From the NCBI GenBank assembly GCA_965279135.1, contig OZ257133.1:558001-622000 (forward strand): DNA of 64,000 nt, read 5' to 3'. A program made the translations under genes and the position numbers. Below the pieces are notes generated by a model that did not search any database, was not told the DNA's origin, and saw only the letters and a program-made list of their open reading frames with translations. Position 1 is the first letter of the stretch, and each line of letters begins with the position of its first letter. Shown here piece by piece: positions 16,061 to 24,325 of this stretch. Source of the DNA: Croceimicrobium sp965279135 (GTDB lineage Bacteria > Bacteroidota > Bacteroidia > Flavobacteriales > Schleiferiaceae).

Positions 16061-17248
16061 ATGGCAAAAGAAACTTTTGTTCGTAACAAGCCGCACTTGA
16101 ACATCGGCACCATCGGACACGTTGACCACGGTAAGACCACTTTGACTGCAGCCATTACCAACGTACTGGCTAATGCTGGTTTTTCCGAAAAGCGTGATTT
16201 CGATTCAATCGACAACGCTCCAGAAGAGAAAGAGCGTGGTATTACTATCAACTCTGCACACGTAGAGTACGAAACTGAAAACCGTCACTATGCACACGTA
16301 GACTGTCCGGGTCACGCCGACTACGTTAAGAACATGGTAACTGGTGCTGCTCAGATGGACGGAGCTATCCTTGTAGTTGCTGCTACTGATGGTCCTATGC
16401 CACAAACTCGTGAGCACATCCTTCTTGGTCGTCAGGTAGGTATTCCACGTATCGTTGTTTTCTTGAACAAAGTGGATATGGTAGACGACGAGGAGCTATT
16501 AGAGCTTGTTGAAATGGAAGTACGTGAATTACTTTCTTTCTACGAGTATGATGGCGACGAGACTCCAGTTATTTCCGGTTCAGCTTTAGGTGCATTGAAT
16601 GATGAGCCTAAGTGGGTTGACACTGTAATGGAGTTAATGAATGCTTGTGATACTTGGATTCAGGAGCCAGAGCGCGACAACGAGAAGCCTTTCTTGATGC
16701 CTATCGAGGATGTATTCTCTATTACTGGTCGTGGTACTGTTGCTACTGGTCGTATCGAAACTGGTGTAGCTAACACTGGTGATGCTGTAGATATCATTGG
16801 ATTCGGTGATGAGAAACTTACTTCTACCATTACTGGGGTAGAGATGTTCCGTAAGATTCTTGACCGTGGTGAAGCTGGTGATAACGTAGGTATCCTTCTT
16901 CGTGGTATTGAGAAAAAAGATATCCGTCGTGGTATGGTAATCTGTGCCCCAGGATCTATTACTCCTCACATGAAGTTTAAAGCTGAGGTATATATCTTGA
17001 AGAAAGAAGAAGGTGGTCGCCACACTCCTTTCCACAACAAATACCGTCCTCAGTTCTACTTACGTACAACTGACGTAACCGGTGAGATTCAATTACCAGA
17101 AGGAACCGAAATGGTAATGCCTGGTGATAACCTTACCATCCACGTAGATTTGATCGCCCCTGTTGCTATCAACAAAGGATTGCGTTTCGCTATCCGTGAA
17201 GGTGGCCGTACAGTAGGTGCTGGTCAGGTAACTGAGATCATCGAGTAA
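16061..17248 (+). CDS. tuf: Elongation factor Tu
   Basis: A 395-residue GTPase that brings aminoacyl-tRNA to the ribosome. The P-loop GHVDHGKT is at residues 19-26, the switch region shows ERGITINSAHVEYET, DCPGH is near 81-85 and NKVD near 136-139. Domains 2 and 3 are complete to the end GQVTEIIE. Codon use is strongly biased, as expected for a highly expressed gene. It lies between tRNA-Thr and tRNA-Trp. The only copy in this window; others elsewhere cannot be excluded. Confidence 0.99.
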   Translation: MAKETFVRNKPHLNIGTIGHVDHGKTTLTAAITNVLANAGFSEKRDFDSIDNAPEEKERGITINSAHVEYETENRHYAHVDCPGHADYVKNMVTGAAQMDGAILVVAATDGPMPQTREHILLGRQVGIPRIVVFLNKVDMVDDEELLELVEMEVRELLSFYEYDGDETPVISGSALGALNDEPKWVDTVMELMNACDTWIQEPERDNEKPFLMPIEDVFSITGRGTVATGRIETGVANTGDAVDIIGFGDEKLTSTITGVEMFRKILDRGEAGDNVGILLRGIEKKDIRRGMVICAPGSITPHMKFKAEVYILKKEEGGRHTPFHNKYRPQFYLRTTDVTGEIQLPEGTEMVMPGDNLTIHVDLIAPVAINKGLRFAIREGGRTVGAGQVTEIIE

Positions 17249-17277
17249 TTAGCTCGATTAGATATAGTTTATGAGTA

Positions 17278-17308
17278 AAAGGTGTCTCGGCCAAGCCGAG
17301 ATACCTTT
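17278..17308 (+). terminator. Stem-loop after tuf
   Basis: AAAGGTGTCTCGGC (17278-17291) and GCCGAGATACCTTT (17295-17308) pair along 14 bases with one G-T pair and a CAA loop. It follows the tuf stop by 29 bases and ends 10 bases before tRNA-Trp. There is no long T-tail, so it may be a weak terminator or an RNA processing signal. Confidence 0.6.
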
Positions 17309-17318
17309 CTCACTAAAT

Positions 17319-17391
17319 ACGGGTGTAGCTCAGCTGGTAGAGCAGCGGTCTCCAAAACCGAAGGTCGTGAGTTCGATTCTTACCACCCGTG
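17319..17391 (+). tRNA. tRNA-Trp (anticodon CCA)
   Basis: A 73-base cloverleaf with acceptor ACGGGTG pairing with CACCCGT, D-arm TAGCTCAGCTGG, anticodon loop CTCCAAA with anticodon CCA, and T-arm AGTTCGATTC. The first anticodon-stem pair (G-A) is a mismatch. It stands between tuf and secE, the usual position in bacteria. Confidence 0.95.
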
Positions 17392-17405
17392 CAAAGACTT
17401 AAAGA

Positions 17406-17597
17406 ATGAGTAAAGTAAAGGCTTACTTCCAGGAATCCTACGAGGAGCTGGTTAACAAAACAAGCTGGCCATCTTGGTCTGAGTTGCAGAGAACTTCGGT
17501 ATTAGTAGCAGTTGCTTCTATTATTATTGCCTTGATCATTGCAGGAATGGACCGCGGTATTAGTTTCATTTTGGAAACCATTTACAACGCATTCTAA
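17406..17597 (+). CDS. secE: Preprotein translocase subunit SecE
   Basis: A 63-residue short-form SecE: an amphipathic helix (YFQESYEELVNKTSWPSWSELQRTS) and one membrane span (VLVAVASIIIALIIAGMDRGISFIL). It clamps SecY in the inner-membrane translocon. The position between tRNA-Trp and nusG is conserved across bacteria. nusG starts 10 bases after its stop. Confidence 0.96.
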   Translation: MSKVKAYFQESYEELVNKTSWPSWSELQRTSVLVAVASIIIALIIAGMDRGISFILETIYNAF

Positions 17598-17607
17598 GGA
17601 CCTGTTT

Positions 17608-18159
17608 ATGAGCGAAGGCGGTAAAAAATGGTATGTGGTTCGGGCAATTTCCGGACAAGAAAATAAGATTAAGTCTTACATAGAAAACGAAATTGAGTAC
17701 AATGGTTTGGTTGATTATCTAGGTCAAATTCTAGTGCCAACTGAGAAAGTATTTCAAATTCGTAACGGTAAAAAAATTAGCAAGGAAAGAAATTACTTTC
17801 CTGGTTATATAATGATTGAAGCTAACCTTGGCGGTGAAATGGTACATACCATTAAAAACGTTCAAGGAGTGATTGGTTTCTTAGGTGAAACTAAAGGTGG
17901 AGATCCGGTGCCATTACGTCAAAGCGAGGTGAACCGAATGTTAGGTAAGGTTGATGAACTTTCAGAGACCGAAGAGAAAATTAACATTCCTTACATCGTT
18001 GGCGAAACTGTTAAAGTTATTGATGGTCCGTTTAATGGTTTTAATGGAACCATTGAAAAGGTATTTGAAGATAAGCGCAAGCTGGAGGTTATGGTGAAGA
18101 TTTTTGGTAGAAAGACCCCTCTGGAATTGTCTTATATGCAAGTTGAAAAAGAGAGTTAA
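17608..18159 (+). CDS. nusG: Transcription termination/antitermination factor NusG
   Basis: A 183-residue NusG. The N-terminal NGN domain begins KKWYVVRAISGQENKIKSYIE and includes the GYIMIEA strand; the C-terminal KOW domain holds VGETVKVIDGPFNGFNGTIEKV. It binds RNA polymerase and couples to ribosome or Rho. I chose the ATG at 17608 because the upstream in-frame residues overlap secE and have no NusG character. It is in the secE-nusG-rplKA order found in nearly all bacteria. Confidence 0.98.
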   Translation: MSEGGKKWYVVRAISGQENKIKSYIENEIEYNGLVDYLGQILVPTEKVFQIRNGKKISKERNYFPGYIMIEANLGGEMVHTIKNVQGVIGFLGETKGGDPVPLRQSEVNRMLGKVDELSETEEKINIPYIVGETVKVIDGPFNGFNGTIEKVFEDKRKLEVMVKIFGRKTPLELSYMQVEKES

Positions 18160-18241
18160 ATTAATTGTGAGCTCAAAATAGGGCATAGCCCAGTGGGACG
18201 CTTCCAACCCACATTTTTGGTTTTTAAATAGAAAAAGAACA
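18160..18241 (+). promoter_or_regulatory. rplK leader with short hairpins
   Basis: The 82 bases before rplK hold GGGC-ATA-GCCC at 18181-18191 and GTGGG/CCCAC at 18193-18212, then a T-rich stretch. In many bacteria ribosomal protein L1 represses translation at the rplK leader; whether these hairpins are that site cannot be shown here. Confidence 0.4.
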
Positions 18242-18679
18242 ATGGCTAAAGAAGTAAGTGCACTAATTAAACTCCAGGTTCGTGGAGGTGCTGCTAACCC
18301 TTCTCCTCCTGTTGGACCCGCGCTTGGTGCGAAGGGTGTTAACATTATGGAGTTCTGTAAGCAGTTCAATGCGCGTACACAAGATAAGCAAGGGAAGGTT
18401 TTACCGGTTATTATTACCGTTTACTCCGACAAGTCTTTCGACTTTGTAATTAAAACTCCTCCCGCCGCCGTTCAATTAATGGAGGCAGCTAAAATCAAGA
18501 AAGGTTCACAGCAATCTAACCTGCAAAAGGTAGGTAAGGTAAGCTGGGATCAAGTACGGGCAATTGCAGAAGATAAAATGGCCGATCTGAACGCATTCAC
18601 CATTGAGTCTGCCATGAGTATGGTAGCTGGTACAGCGCGCAGTATGGGTTTAACAGTAACTGGCCCTAAGCCTTTCTAA
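18242..18679 (+). CDS. rplK: 50S ribosomal protein L11
   Basis: A 145-residue protein with the L11 core: VSALIKLQVRGGAANPSPPVGPALGAKGVNIMEFCKQFN at the start, and VRAIAEDKMADLNAFTIESAMSMVAGTARSMG at the end. L11 binds 23S rRNA at the GTPase-associated centre. It begins the rplKAJL run and is followed by rplA after 13 bases. Confidence 0.99.
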   Translation: MAKEVSALIKLQVRGGAANPSPPVGPALGAKGVNIMEFCKQFNARTQDKQGKVLPVIITVYSDKSFDFVIKTPPAAVQLMEAAKIKKGSQQSNLQKVGKVSWDQVRAIAEDKMADLNAFTIESAMSMVAGTARSMGLTVTGPKPF

Positions 18680-18692
18680 AGCGAAATTATTG

Positions 18693-19385
18693 ATGGCAAC
18701 TATTAGTAAAAATCGTAAGGCTGCATTGGAGAAATTCGATCGTAACAAAGTTTATTCTTTGGACGAGGCCAGTGCAATTGTAAAGGAGATCTCAAATGCT
18801 AAGTTCGACGCTTCCGTTGATCTTGCGGTGCGTTTGGGAGTTGATCCTCGTAAAGCAAACCAAATGGTGCGTGGAGTGGTAACTCTACCTCATGGTACCG
18901 GTAAAGAAGTAAAGGTATTGGCCTTAGTTACTCCTGATAAGGAAGCTGAAGCCAAAGAAGCCGGAGCTGATTACGCTGGTTTGGACGAGTTTATCGACAA
19001 GATTAAAGGAGGTTGGACCGACGTGGATGTGATCGTAACCATGCCTAGCGTAATGGGTAAGATCGGACCATTAGGACGTATTCTTGGACCTCGTGGTTTG
19101 ATGCCTAACCCGAAAACCGGTACCGTTACTATGGATGTAGCAAAAGCGGTTAGCGATGTTAAAGGTGGTAAAATCGACTTTAAAGTTGACCGCTACGGAA
19201 TCATCCACGCGGGTATTGGAAAAGCTTCTTTTGAAGCAGATAAGATCAAAGAAAATGCTGAAGAGTTAATTAAAACTCTTGTGCGCATGAAGCCTACTGC
19301 AGCTAAAGGTACCTACATGAAGAGTGTCACTATGAGCAGTACCATGAGCCCAGGTATCAGCATTGATGCAAAGTCTGTTTCCTAA
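18693..19385 (+). CDS. rplA: 50S ribosomal protein L1
   Basis: A 230-residue protein of normal L1 length. Family segments are FDASVDLAVRLGVDPRKANQMVRGVVTLPHGTGK and MGKIGPLGRILGPRGLMPNPKTGTVT. L1 forms the mobile stalk near the E site and usually represses its own operon. I chose the ATG at 18693; the TTG just before it would add one residue. It lies 13 bases after rplK and 17 before rplJ. Confidence 0.98.
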   Translation: MATISKNRKAALEKFDRNKVYSLDEASAIVKEISNAKFDASVDLAVRLGVDPRKANQMVRGVVTLPHGTGKEVKVLALVTPDKEAEAKEAGADYAGLDEFIDKIKGGWTDVDVIVTMPSVMGKIGPLGRILGPRGLMPNPKTGTVTMDVAKAVSDVKGGKIDFKVDRYGIIHAGIGKASFEADKIKENAEELIKTLVRMKPTAAKGTYMKSVTMSSTMSPGISIDAKSVS

Positions 19386-19402
19386 TTGAAATTTGTTGAG
19401 AA

Positions 19403-19927
19403 ATGACTCGCGAAGAAAAGAATAAAGAAATTGAAACTCTTGTAGAGCGTCTTGAAGGCGCTAATGTTCTCTACATAACTGATATCGAAGGCCTGGATGC
19501 TGTAGAAACTAGCAACCTCCGTCGTACTGCTTTTAAAGCTGGTATCCAGTTAAACGTAGTAAAGAATACACTCCTTAAGAAAGCGATGGAACGCAGTTCC
19601 AAAGATTACGAAGGATTGTATCCTGTGTTGAAAGGTTCCACAAGTATCATGATCGCCGAGGCTGGTAATGCTCCAGCGCGAATGATCAAAGACTTGCGTA
19701 AAAAGAAACAGGAGAAACCTGTTATCAAAGGTGCCTTTATCGAAGAAGCAATTTTTATTGGTGATGATCAATTAGATACTCTAAGTTCATTGAAGAGCAA
19801 AGAGGAATTGGTTGCCGATATCATTGCTCTACTGCAATCTCCTGCCAAGAATGTTATCAGCGGCCTGAAAGGTTCCGGTGGTACTTTGGCTGGTCTGTTA
19901 AAGACCTTAGAGGAGCGCGCAGCTTAA
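19403..19927 (+). CDS. rplJ: 50S ribosomal protein L10
   Basis: A 174-residue protein with the L10 start (TREEKNKEIETLVERLEGANVLYITDIEGL), the RNA-binding LRRTAFKAGIQLNVVKNTLLKKAM, and a C-terminal helix that anchors L7/L12 dimers (KNVISGLKGSGGTLAGLLKTLEERA). It precedes rplL by 64 bases, a gap that holds a small TGAGT/ACTCA hairpin and a T-run before the rplL start. Confidence 0.98.
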   Translation: MTREEKNKEIETLVERLEGANVLYITDIEGLDAVETSNLRRTAFKAGIQLNVVKNTLLKKAMERSSKDYEGLYPVLKGSTSIMIAEAGNAPARMIKDLRKKKQEKPVIKGAFIEEAIFIGDDQLDTLSSLKSKEELVADIIALLQSPAKNVISGLKGSGGTLAGLLKTLEERAA

Positions 19928-19991
19928 TGAGTACGCACTCAGCTTCCATATATTAAGTGTTGTAATTAATTTTTTTTTAAAGAATCTAGAC

Positions 19992-20372
19992 ATGGCAGAC
20001 ATCAAAGAACTAGGTGATCAGTTAGTAAATCTTACCGTAAAAGAGGTAAGCGAATTAGCTGACTATCTTAAAGAAGAATACGGTATTGAGCCTGCTGCTG
20101 CTGCAGTTGCTGTTGCTGGTCCTGCTGCTGGCGGTGGTGAAGCCGGTGGTGGTGAAGAGCAAACCGAATTCGACGTGATCTTGAAAGCTCCAGGTGGATC
20201 TAAATTAGCCGTTGTAAAATTGGTTAAAGAACTAACTGGACTAGGTCTTAAAGATGCTAAAGCCCTTGTAGACGAAGCTCCAAAACCTTTGAAAGAAGGT
20301 GTAGCTAAGGACGAGGCCGAAGCGCTTAAGACGCAGCTTGAAGAAGCTGGTGCTGAGGTAGAAATCAAGTAA
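19992..20372 (+). CDS. rplL: 50S ribosomal protein L7/L12
   Basis: A 126-residue protein: an N-terminal dimerisation part (LGDQLVNLTVKEVSELADYLKEEYGIEP), an Ala/Gly-rich hinge (AAAVAVAGPAAGGGEAGGGEE) and the C-terminal factor-binding domain (EFDVILKAPGGSKLAVVKLVKELTGLGLKDAKALVD). L7/L12 recruits translation GTPases. A strong hairpin follows before rpoB, as in other bacteria where rplL is made in excess. Confidence 0.99.
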   Translation: MADIKELGDQLVNLTVKEVSELADYLKEEYGIEPAAAAVAVAGPAAGGGEAGGGEEQTEFDVILKAPGGSKLAVVKLVKELTGLGLKDAKALVDEAPKPLKEGVAKDEAEALKTQLEEAGAEVEIK

Positions 20373-20404
20373 GCACCATACAGCCTTTGAGGCTAAATTA
20401 CTAA

Positions 20405-20447
20405 GGTTAAGGTCTTTGGGATACCCCCAACAGACCTTAACCCTTTT
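20405..20447 (+). terminator. Attenuator-like hairpin between rplL and rpoB
   Basis: GGTTAAGGTCT (20405-20415) and AGACCTTAACC (20432-20442) form a perfect 11-bp stem; TTGGG and CCCAA inside the loop can extend the structure, and CTTTT follows. It lies 33 bases after the rplL stop and 30 before rpoB. Such a site would cut rpoBC expression relative to ribosomal proteins, as the rplL-rpoB attenuator does in E. coli. Confidence 0.7.
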
Positions 20448-20476
20448 GTGTTTGTAAACTAAATTTTCTCCGCATT

Positions 20477-23400
20477 TTGAATAACCCGGTACCCGTAAAA
20501 GGAATGGAAAGAGTCAATTTTGCATCCATTAAAAACCACTTCGATTATCCCGACTTTCTGGCGATTCAGATTCAGTCTTTTAAAGACTTTTTCCAGCTAG
20601 AAACCAAAGCGGCTGATCGAGAGAATGAAGGACTTTTCCGCACATTCTCTGAGAATTTCCCGATTACTGACTCTCGTAATCAATTCGTATTGGAGTTCAT
20701 CGATTACTTTATCGATCCTCCTCGCTATTCTGAAGAAGAATGCATCGAGCGTGGCCTCACCTTCAGTGTGCCACTTAAGGCTCGTTTAAAATTATATTGT
20801 ACCGATCCGGAACACGAAGATTTCGAGACTATCGTACAGGATGTGTATTTGGGGACTATCCCTTATATGACTCCTCGTGGTACTTTCGTCGTGAACGGAG
20901 CTGAAAGGGTGATCGTTTCCCAGTTACACCGTTCTCCTGGTGTTTTCTTTGGGCAGAGCTATCATGCCAACGGTACCAAGCTATATTCAGCTCGGGTAAT
21001 TCCTTTTAAAGGATCCTGGATTGAATTCGCCACCGATATCAACTCGGTGATGTATGCTTATATCGATCGTAAAAAGAAATTACCACTCACCACCTTATTA
21101 CGTGCTATTGGATACGAAAGAGATAAGGACATCCTGGAGATTTTTGATCTTGCAGAAGAGGTGAAGGTTACTAAAACAGGTTTAAAGAAAACTATTGGTC
21201 GTAAGCTTGCGGCCAGAGTGCTTAAGACCTGGATAGAGGATTTCGTAGATGAAGATACTGGTGAAGTAGTATCCATCGAGCGTAACGAAGTGGTGCTTGA
21301 TCGTGATACTATTCTCGAGAAAGAACATCTTGATGAGATCCTGGATGCCGATGTACAAACTATCCTCCTTCACAAAGAGGATATTGAAGCATCCGAATAC
21401 GCTATTATTCATAATACCCTGCAAAAAGATCCTACCAACTCTGAGAAAGAAGCGGTAGAGCACATCTATCGTCAGCTGCGGAATGCGGAGCCGCCAGACG
21501 AGGAAACGGCCAGGGGAATTATCGATAAGTTATTCTTCTCAGAGCAGCGCTACAGCCTGGGAGAGGTAGGACGTTATCGAATCAATAAGAAATTAGGTCT
21601 GGAGATTGAAAGTGATATTCAGGTACTAACTAAGCAGGATATCCTTAGCATCGTTAAGTACTTGATCGAACTGATTAACTCTAAGGCCGAGATTGATGAT
21701 ATTGATCACTTGAGTAATCGTCGTGTACGTACCGTAGGTGAGCAGATGTCCAATCAATTTGGTGTAGGTCTGGCCCGTATGGCCCGTACCATCAAAGAAC
21801 GTATGAACGTTCGTGATAACGAGGTATTTACCCCGATCGATTTGATTAACGCGAAGACACTTTCTTCAGTAATCAACTCTTTCTTTGGTACTAACCAGTT
21901 ATCTCAGTTCATGGATCAAACCAATCCGTTGGCGGAAGTAACGCATAAGCGTCGTCTTTCAGCTCTAGGACCTGGTGGTTTATCTCGCGAGCGTGCTGGT
22001 TTTGAGGTACGAGATGTTCACTATACACACTATGGACGTCTTTGTCCTATTGAGACACCGGAAGGACCTAATATCGGTCTGATTTCTTCTATGTCAGTTT
22101 ACGCGAAGGTGAACAAGATGGGATTCTTGGAAACTCCTTATCGCCAGGTAGAAGAAGGTAAGATTGATTTCTCTAAAGCTCCTCTTTACTTAAGTGCAGA
22201 GGAAGAAGAACAAAAGGTAATTGCGCAGGCAAATGCTCCGGTAAAAGACAATGGAGAGTTTGTTAATGATAGAGTAAAAGTTCGTGATGAAGCTGACTAT
22301 CCTCTTGTAGAACCTGAGAAGGTTGACTACATGGATGTTGCTCCAAACCAGATTGCATCTATCTCAGCATCTTTAATTCCATTCCTGGAGCATGATGATG
22401 CGAACCGTGCATTGATGGGATCGAACATGATGCGTCAGGCAGTTCCACTTTTACGCCCTGAAGCACCAATCGTTGGTACCGGTCTTGAAAAGCGCGTTGC
22501 GAGAGATAGCCGTGTATTGGTAAATGCAGAGGGCGATGGTGTTGTTGAATATGTAGACGCACAGAAGATTGTAATCAAGTATGATCGTTCTGATGAAGAG
22601 CGATTGGTAAGTTTTGAAGAGGATTCCAAGACCTATAACTTGGTGAAATTCCGCAAGACCAATCAGAGTACTTGTATCAACATTAAGCCAATCGTGAAAC
22701 AAGGCGAGCGCGTTGCTGCTGGTCAGGTACTTTGCGAGGGTTATGCTACTGAAGATGGCGAACTAGCCCTCGGAAGAAACATGCAAGTGGCTTTCATGCC
22801 CTGGAAAGGATACAACTTTGAGGATGCGATTGTGATTTCTGAGCGTGTAGCACGCGATGATATCTTTACCTCGCTTCACATTGATGAGTATACCCTGGAT
22901 GTACGTGATACTAAATTAGGTGTAGAGGAATTGACCTCAGATATTCCTAATGTTAGTGAGGAAGCTACCAAAGATCTCGATGAGAACGGATTGATTCGCA
23001 TCGGTGCGGAAGTTAAACCTGGAGATATCCTGATTGGTAAAATCACTCCTAAAGGTGAGTCTGATCCTACTCCGGAAGAAAAACTTCTTCGTGCAATCTT
23101 TGGCGATAAAGCAGGTGATGTAAAAGATGCTTCTCTTAAAGCTTCTCCATCATTGAATGGTGTAGTAATTAATAAGAAGTTATTCGCTTTAGCTCGTAAG
23201 GACAAAAAGACTCGTCTTCAGGATAAGGAAGAGATCGAAAAGCTGGATCAGGAATTCAACATGGAGGTAGAAAGCCTTCGTCAGAAGTTCTTAGAGAAGC
23301 TTTCAATCCTTGTTGCCGGTAAAACCAGTCAGGGCGTTGAGAACGACCTTAATGAAGTTGTGATTCCGAAAGGAACCAAATTCACTCAGAAAATTCTTAA

Positions 23401-24298
23401 TGGTATTGACGATTACACCCGAATTACTGGTGGAACCTGGACAACCGATGCAGAGAAGAATGAGTTGATTGCAACCTTATTGCACAACTTTAAGATTAAG
23501 TACAACGATTACCTTGGTGCCTACAAGCGCAAGAAATTTACCATTAGCGTGGGAGATGAATTGCCTTCAGGAATCGTGAAGATGGCCAAAGTTTATATTG
23601 CCAAGAAGCGTAAGCTTAAAGTTGGTGATAAAATGGCTGGTCGCCACGGTAACAAAGGTATTGTGGCTCGTATCGTTCGTCAAGAGGATATGCCATTCCT
23701 GGAGGATGGTACTCCGGTTGATATTGTATTGAATCCACTTGGTGTACCTTCTCGTATGAATATCGGTCAGATTTATGAGACCGTATTAGGATGGGCAGGT
23801 AAGAAGCTAGGACGCAAATTCGCGACACCAATCTTCGATGGTGCCAGTTTAGATGAGATTAACAAATACACCGATGAGGCTGGAATTCCTCGTTTCGGAC
23901 ACACCTTCCTTTACGATGGCGGTACCGGAGAGCGTTTCCACCAGGCGGCAACGGTTGGGGTAATCTACATGATTAAACTTGGCCACATGATCGATGATAA
24001 GATGCATGCTCGTTCTATCGGACCATACTCACTTATTACTCAGCAACCATTGGGTGGTAAAGCCCAGTTTGGTGGCCAGCGTTTTGGTGAGATGGAGGTA
24101 TGGGCATTGGAAGCCTTTGGTGCATCCAATATCCTACGCGAGATTCTTACCGTTAAATCGGATGACGTAGTGGGTCGTGCCAAGACTTATGAAACAATAG
24201 TTCGTGGTGATGCAATGCCAGAGCCTGGTATTCCAGAATCCTTTAATGTATTGCTACACGAATTGAATGGATTGGGTCTTAAAGTTACCCTCGACTAA
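20477..24298 (+). CDS. rpoB: DNA-directed RNA polymerase subunit beta
   Basis: A 1273-residue beta subunit, the usual length in Bacteroidota. Landmarks are RVNFASIKNHFDYPDFLAIQIQSF at the start, the rifampicin-pocket region FFGTNQLSQFMDQTNPLAEVTHKRRLSALGPGGLSRERAGFEVRDVH, the KVGDKMAGRHGNKG segment, and GQRFGEMEVWALEAFGA near the end. The longest frame starts at TTG (20477); the first ATG is ten codons in (20504) and also keeps the conserved part. No resistance-type change is evident in the rifampicin region at the positions read. Confidence 0.98.
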   Translation: MNNPVPVKGMERVNFASIKNHFDYPDFLAIQIQSFKDFFQLETKAADRENEGLFRTFSENFPITDSRNQFVLEFIDYFIDPPRYSEEECIERGLTFSVPLKARLKLYCTDPEHEDFETIVQDVYLGTIPYMTPRGTFVVNGAERVIVSQLHRSPGVFFGQSYHANGTKLYSARVIPFKGSWIEFATDINSVMYAYIDRKKKLPLTTLLRAIGYERDKDILEIFDLAEEVKVTKTGLKKTIGRKLAARVLKTWIEDFVDEDTGEVVSIERNEVVLDRDTILEKEHLDEILDADVQTILLHKEDIEASEYAIIHNTLQKDPTNSEKEAVEHIYRQLRNAEPPDEETARGIIDKLFFSEQRYSLGEVGRYRINKKLGLEIESDIQVLTKQDILSIVKYLIELINSKAEIDDIDHLSNRRVRTVGEQMSNQFGVGLARMARTIKERMNVRDNEVFTPIDLINAKTLSSVINSFFGTNQLSQFMDQTNPLAEVTHKRRLSALGPGGLSRERAGFEVRDVHYTHYGRLCPIETPEGPNIGLISSMSVYAKVNKMGFLETPYRQVEEGKIDFSKAPLYLSAEEEEQKVIAQANAPVKDNGEFVNDRVKVRDEADYPLVEPEKVDYMDVAPNQIASISASLIPFLEHDDANRALMGSNMMRQAVPLLRPEAPIVGTGLEKRVARDSRVLVNAEGDGVVEYVDAQKIVIKYDRSDEERLVSFEEDSKTYNLVKFRKTNQSTCINIKPIVKQGERVAAGQVLCEGYATEDGELALGRNMQVAFMPWKGYNFEDAIVISERVARDDIFTSLHIDEYTLDVRDTKLGVEELTSDIPNVSEEATKDLDENGLIRIGAEVKPGDILIGKITPKGESDPTPEEKLLRAIFGDKAGDVKDASLKASPSLNGVVINKKLFALARKDKKTRLQDKEEIEKLDQEFNMEVESLRQKFLEKLSILVAGKTSQGVENDLNEVVIPKGTKFTQKILNGIDDYTRITGGTWTTDAEKNELIATLLHNFKIKYNDYLGAYKRKKFTISVGDELPSGIVKMAKVYIAKKRKLKVGDKMAGRHGNKGIVARIVRQEDMPFLEDGTPVDIVLNPLGVPSRMNIGQIYETVLGWAGKKLGRKFATPIFDGASLDEINKYTDEAGIPRFGHTFLYDGGTGERFHQAATVGVIYMIKLGHMIDDKMHARSIGPYSLITQQPLGGKAQFGGQRFGEMEVWALEAFGASNILREILTVKSDDVVGRAKTYETIVRGDAMPEPGIPESFNVLLHELNGLGLKVTLD

Positions 24299-24325
24299 TT
24301 AAATTAAGAATTTAATTCCTGAAAG

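Noticed and set aside
20063..20368. Minus-strand reading frame opposite rplL
   Set aside because: It is the mirror of the Ala/Gly-rich rplL coding sequence, low in complexity, with no independent signals.
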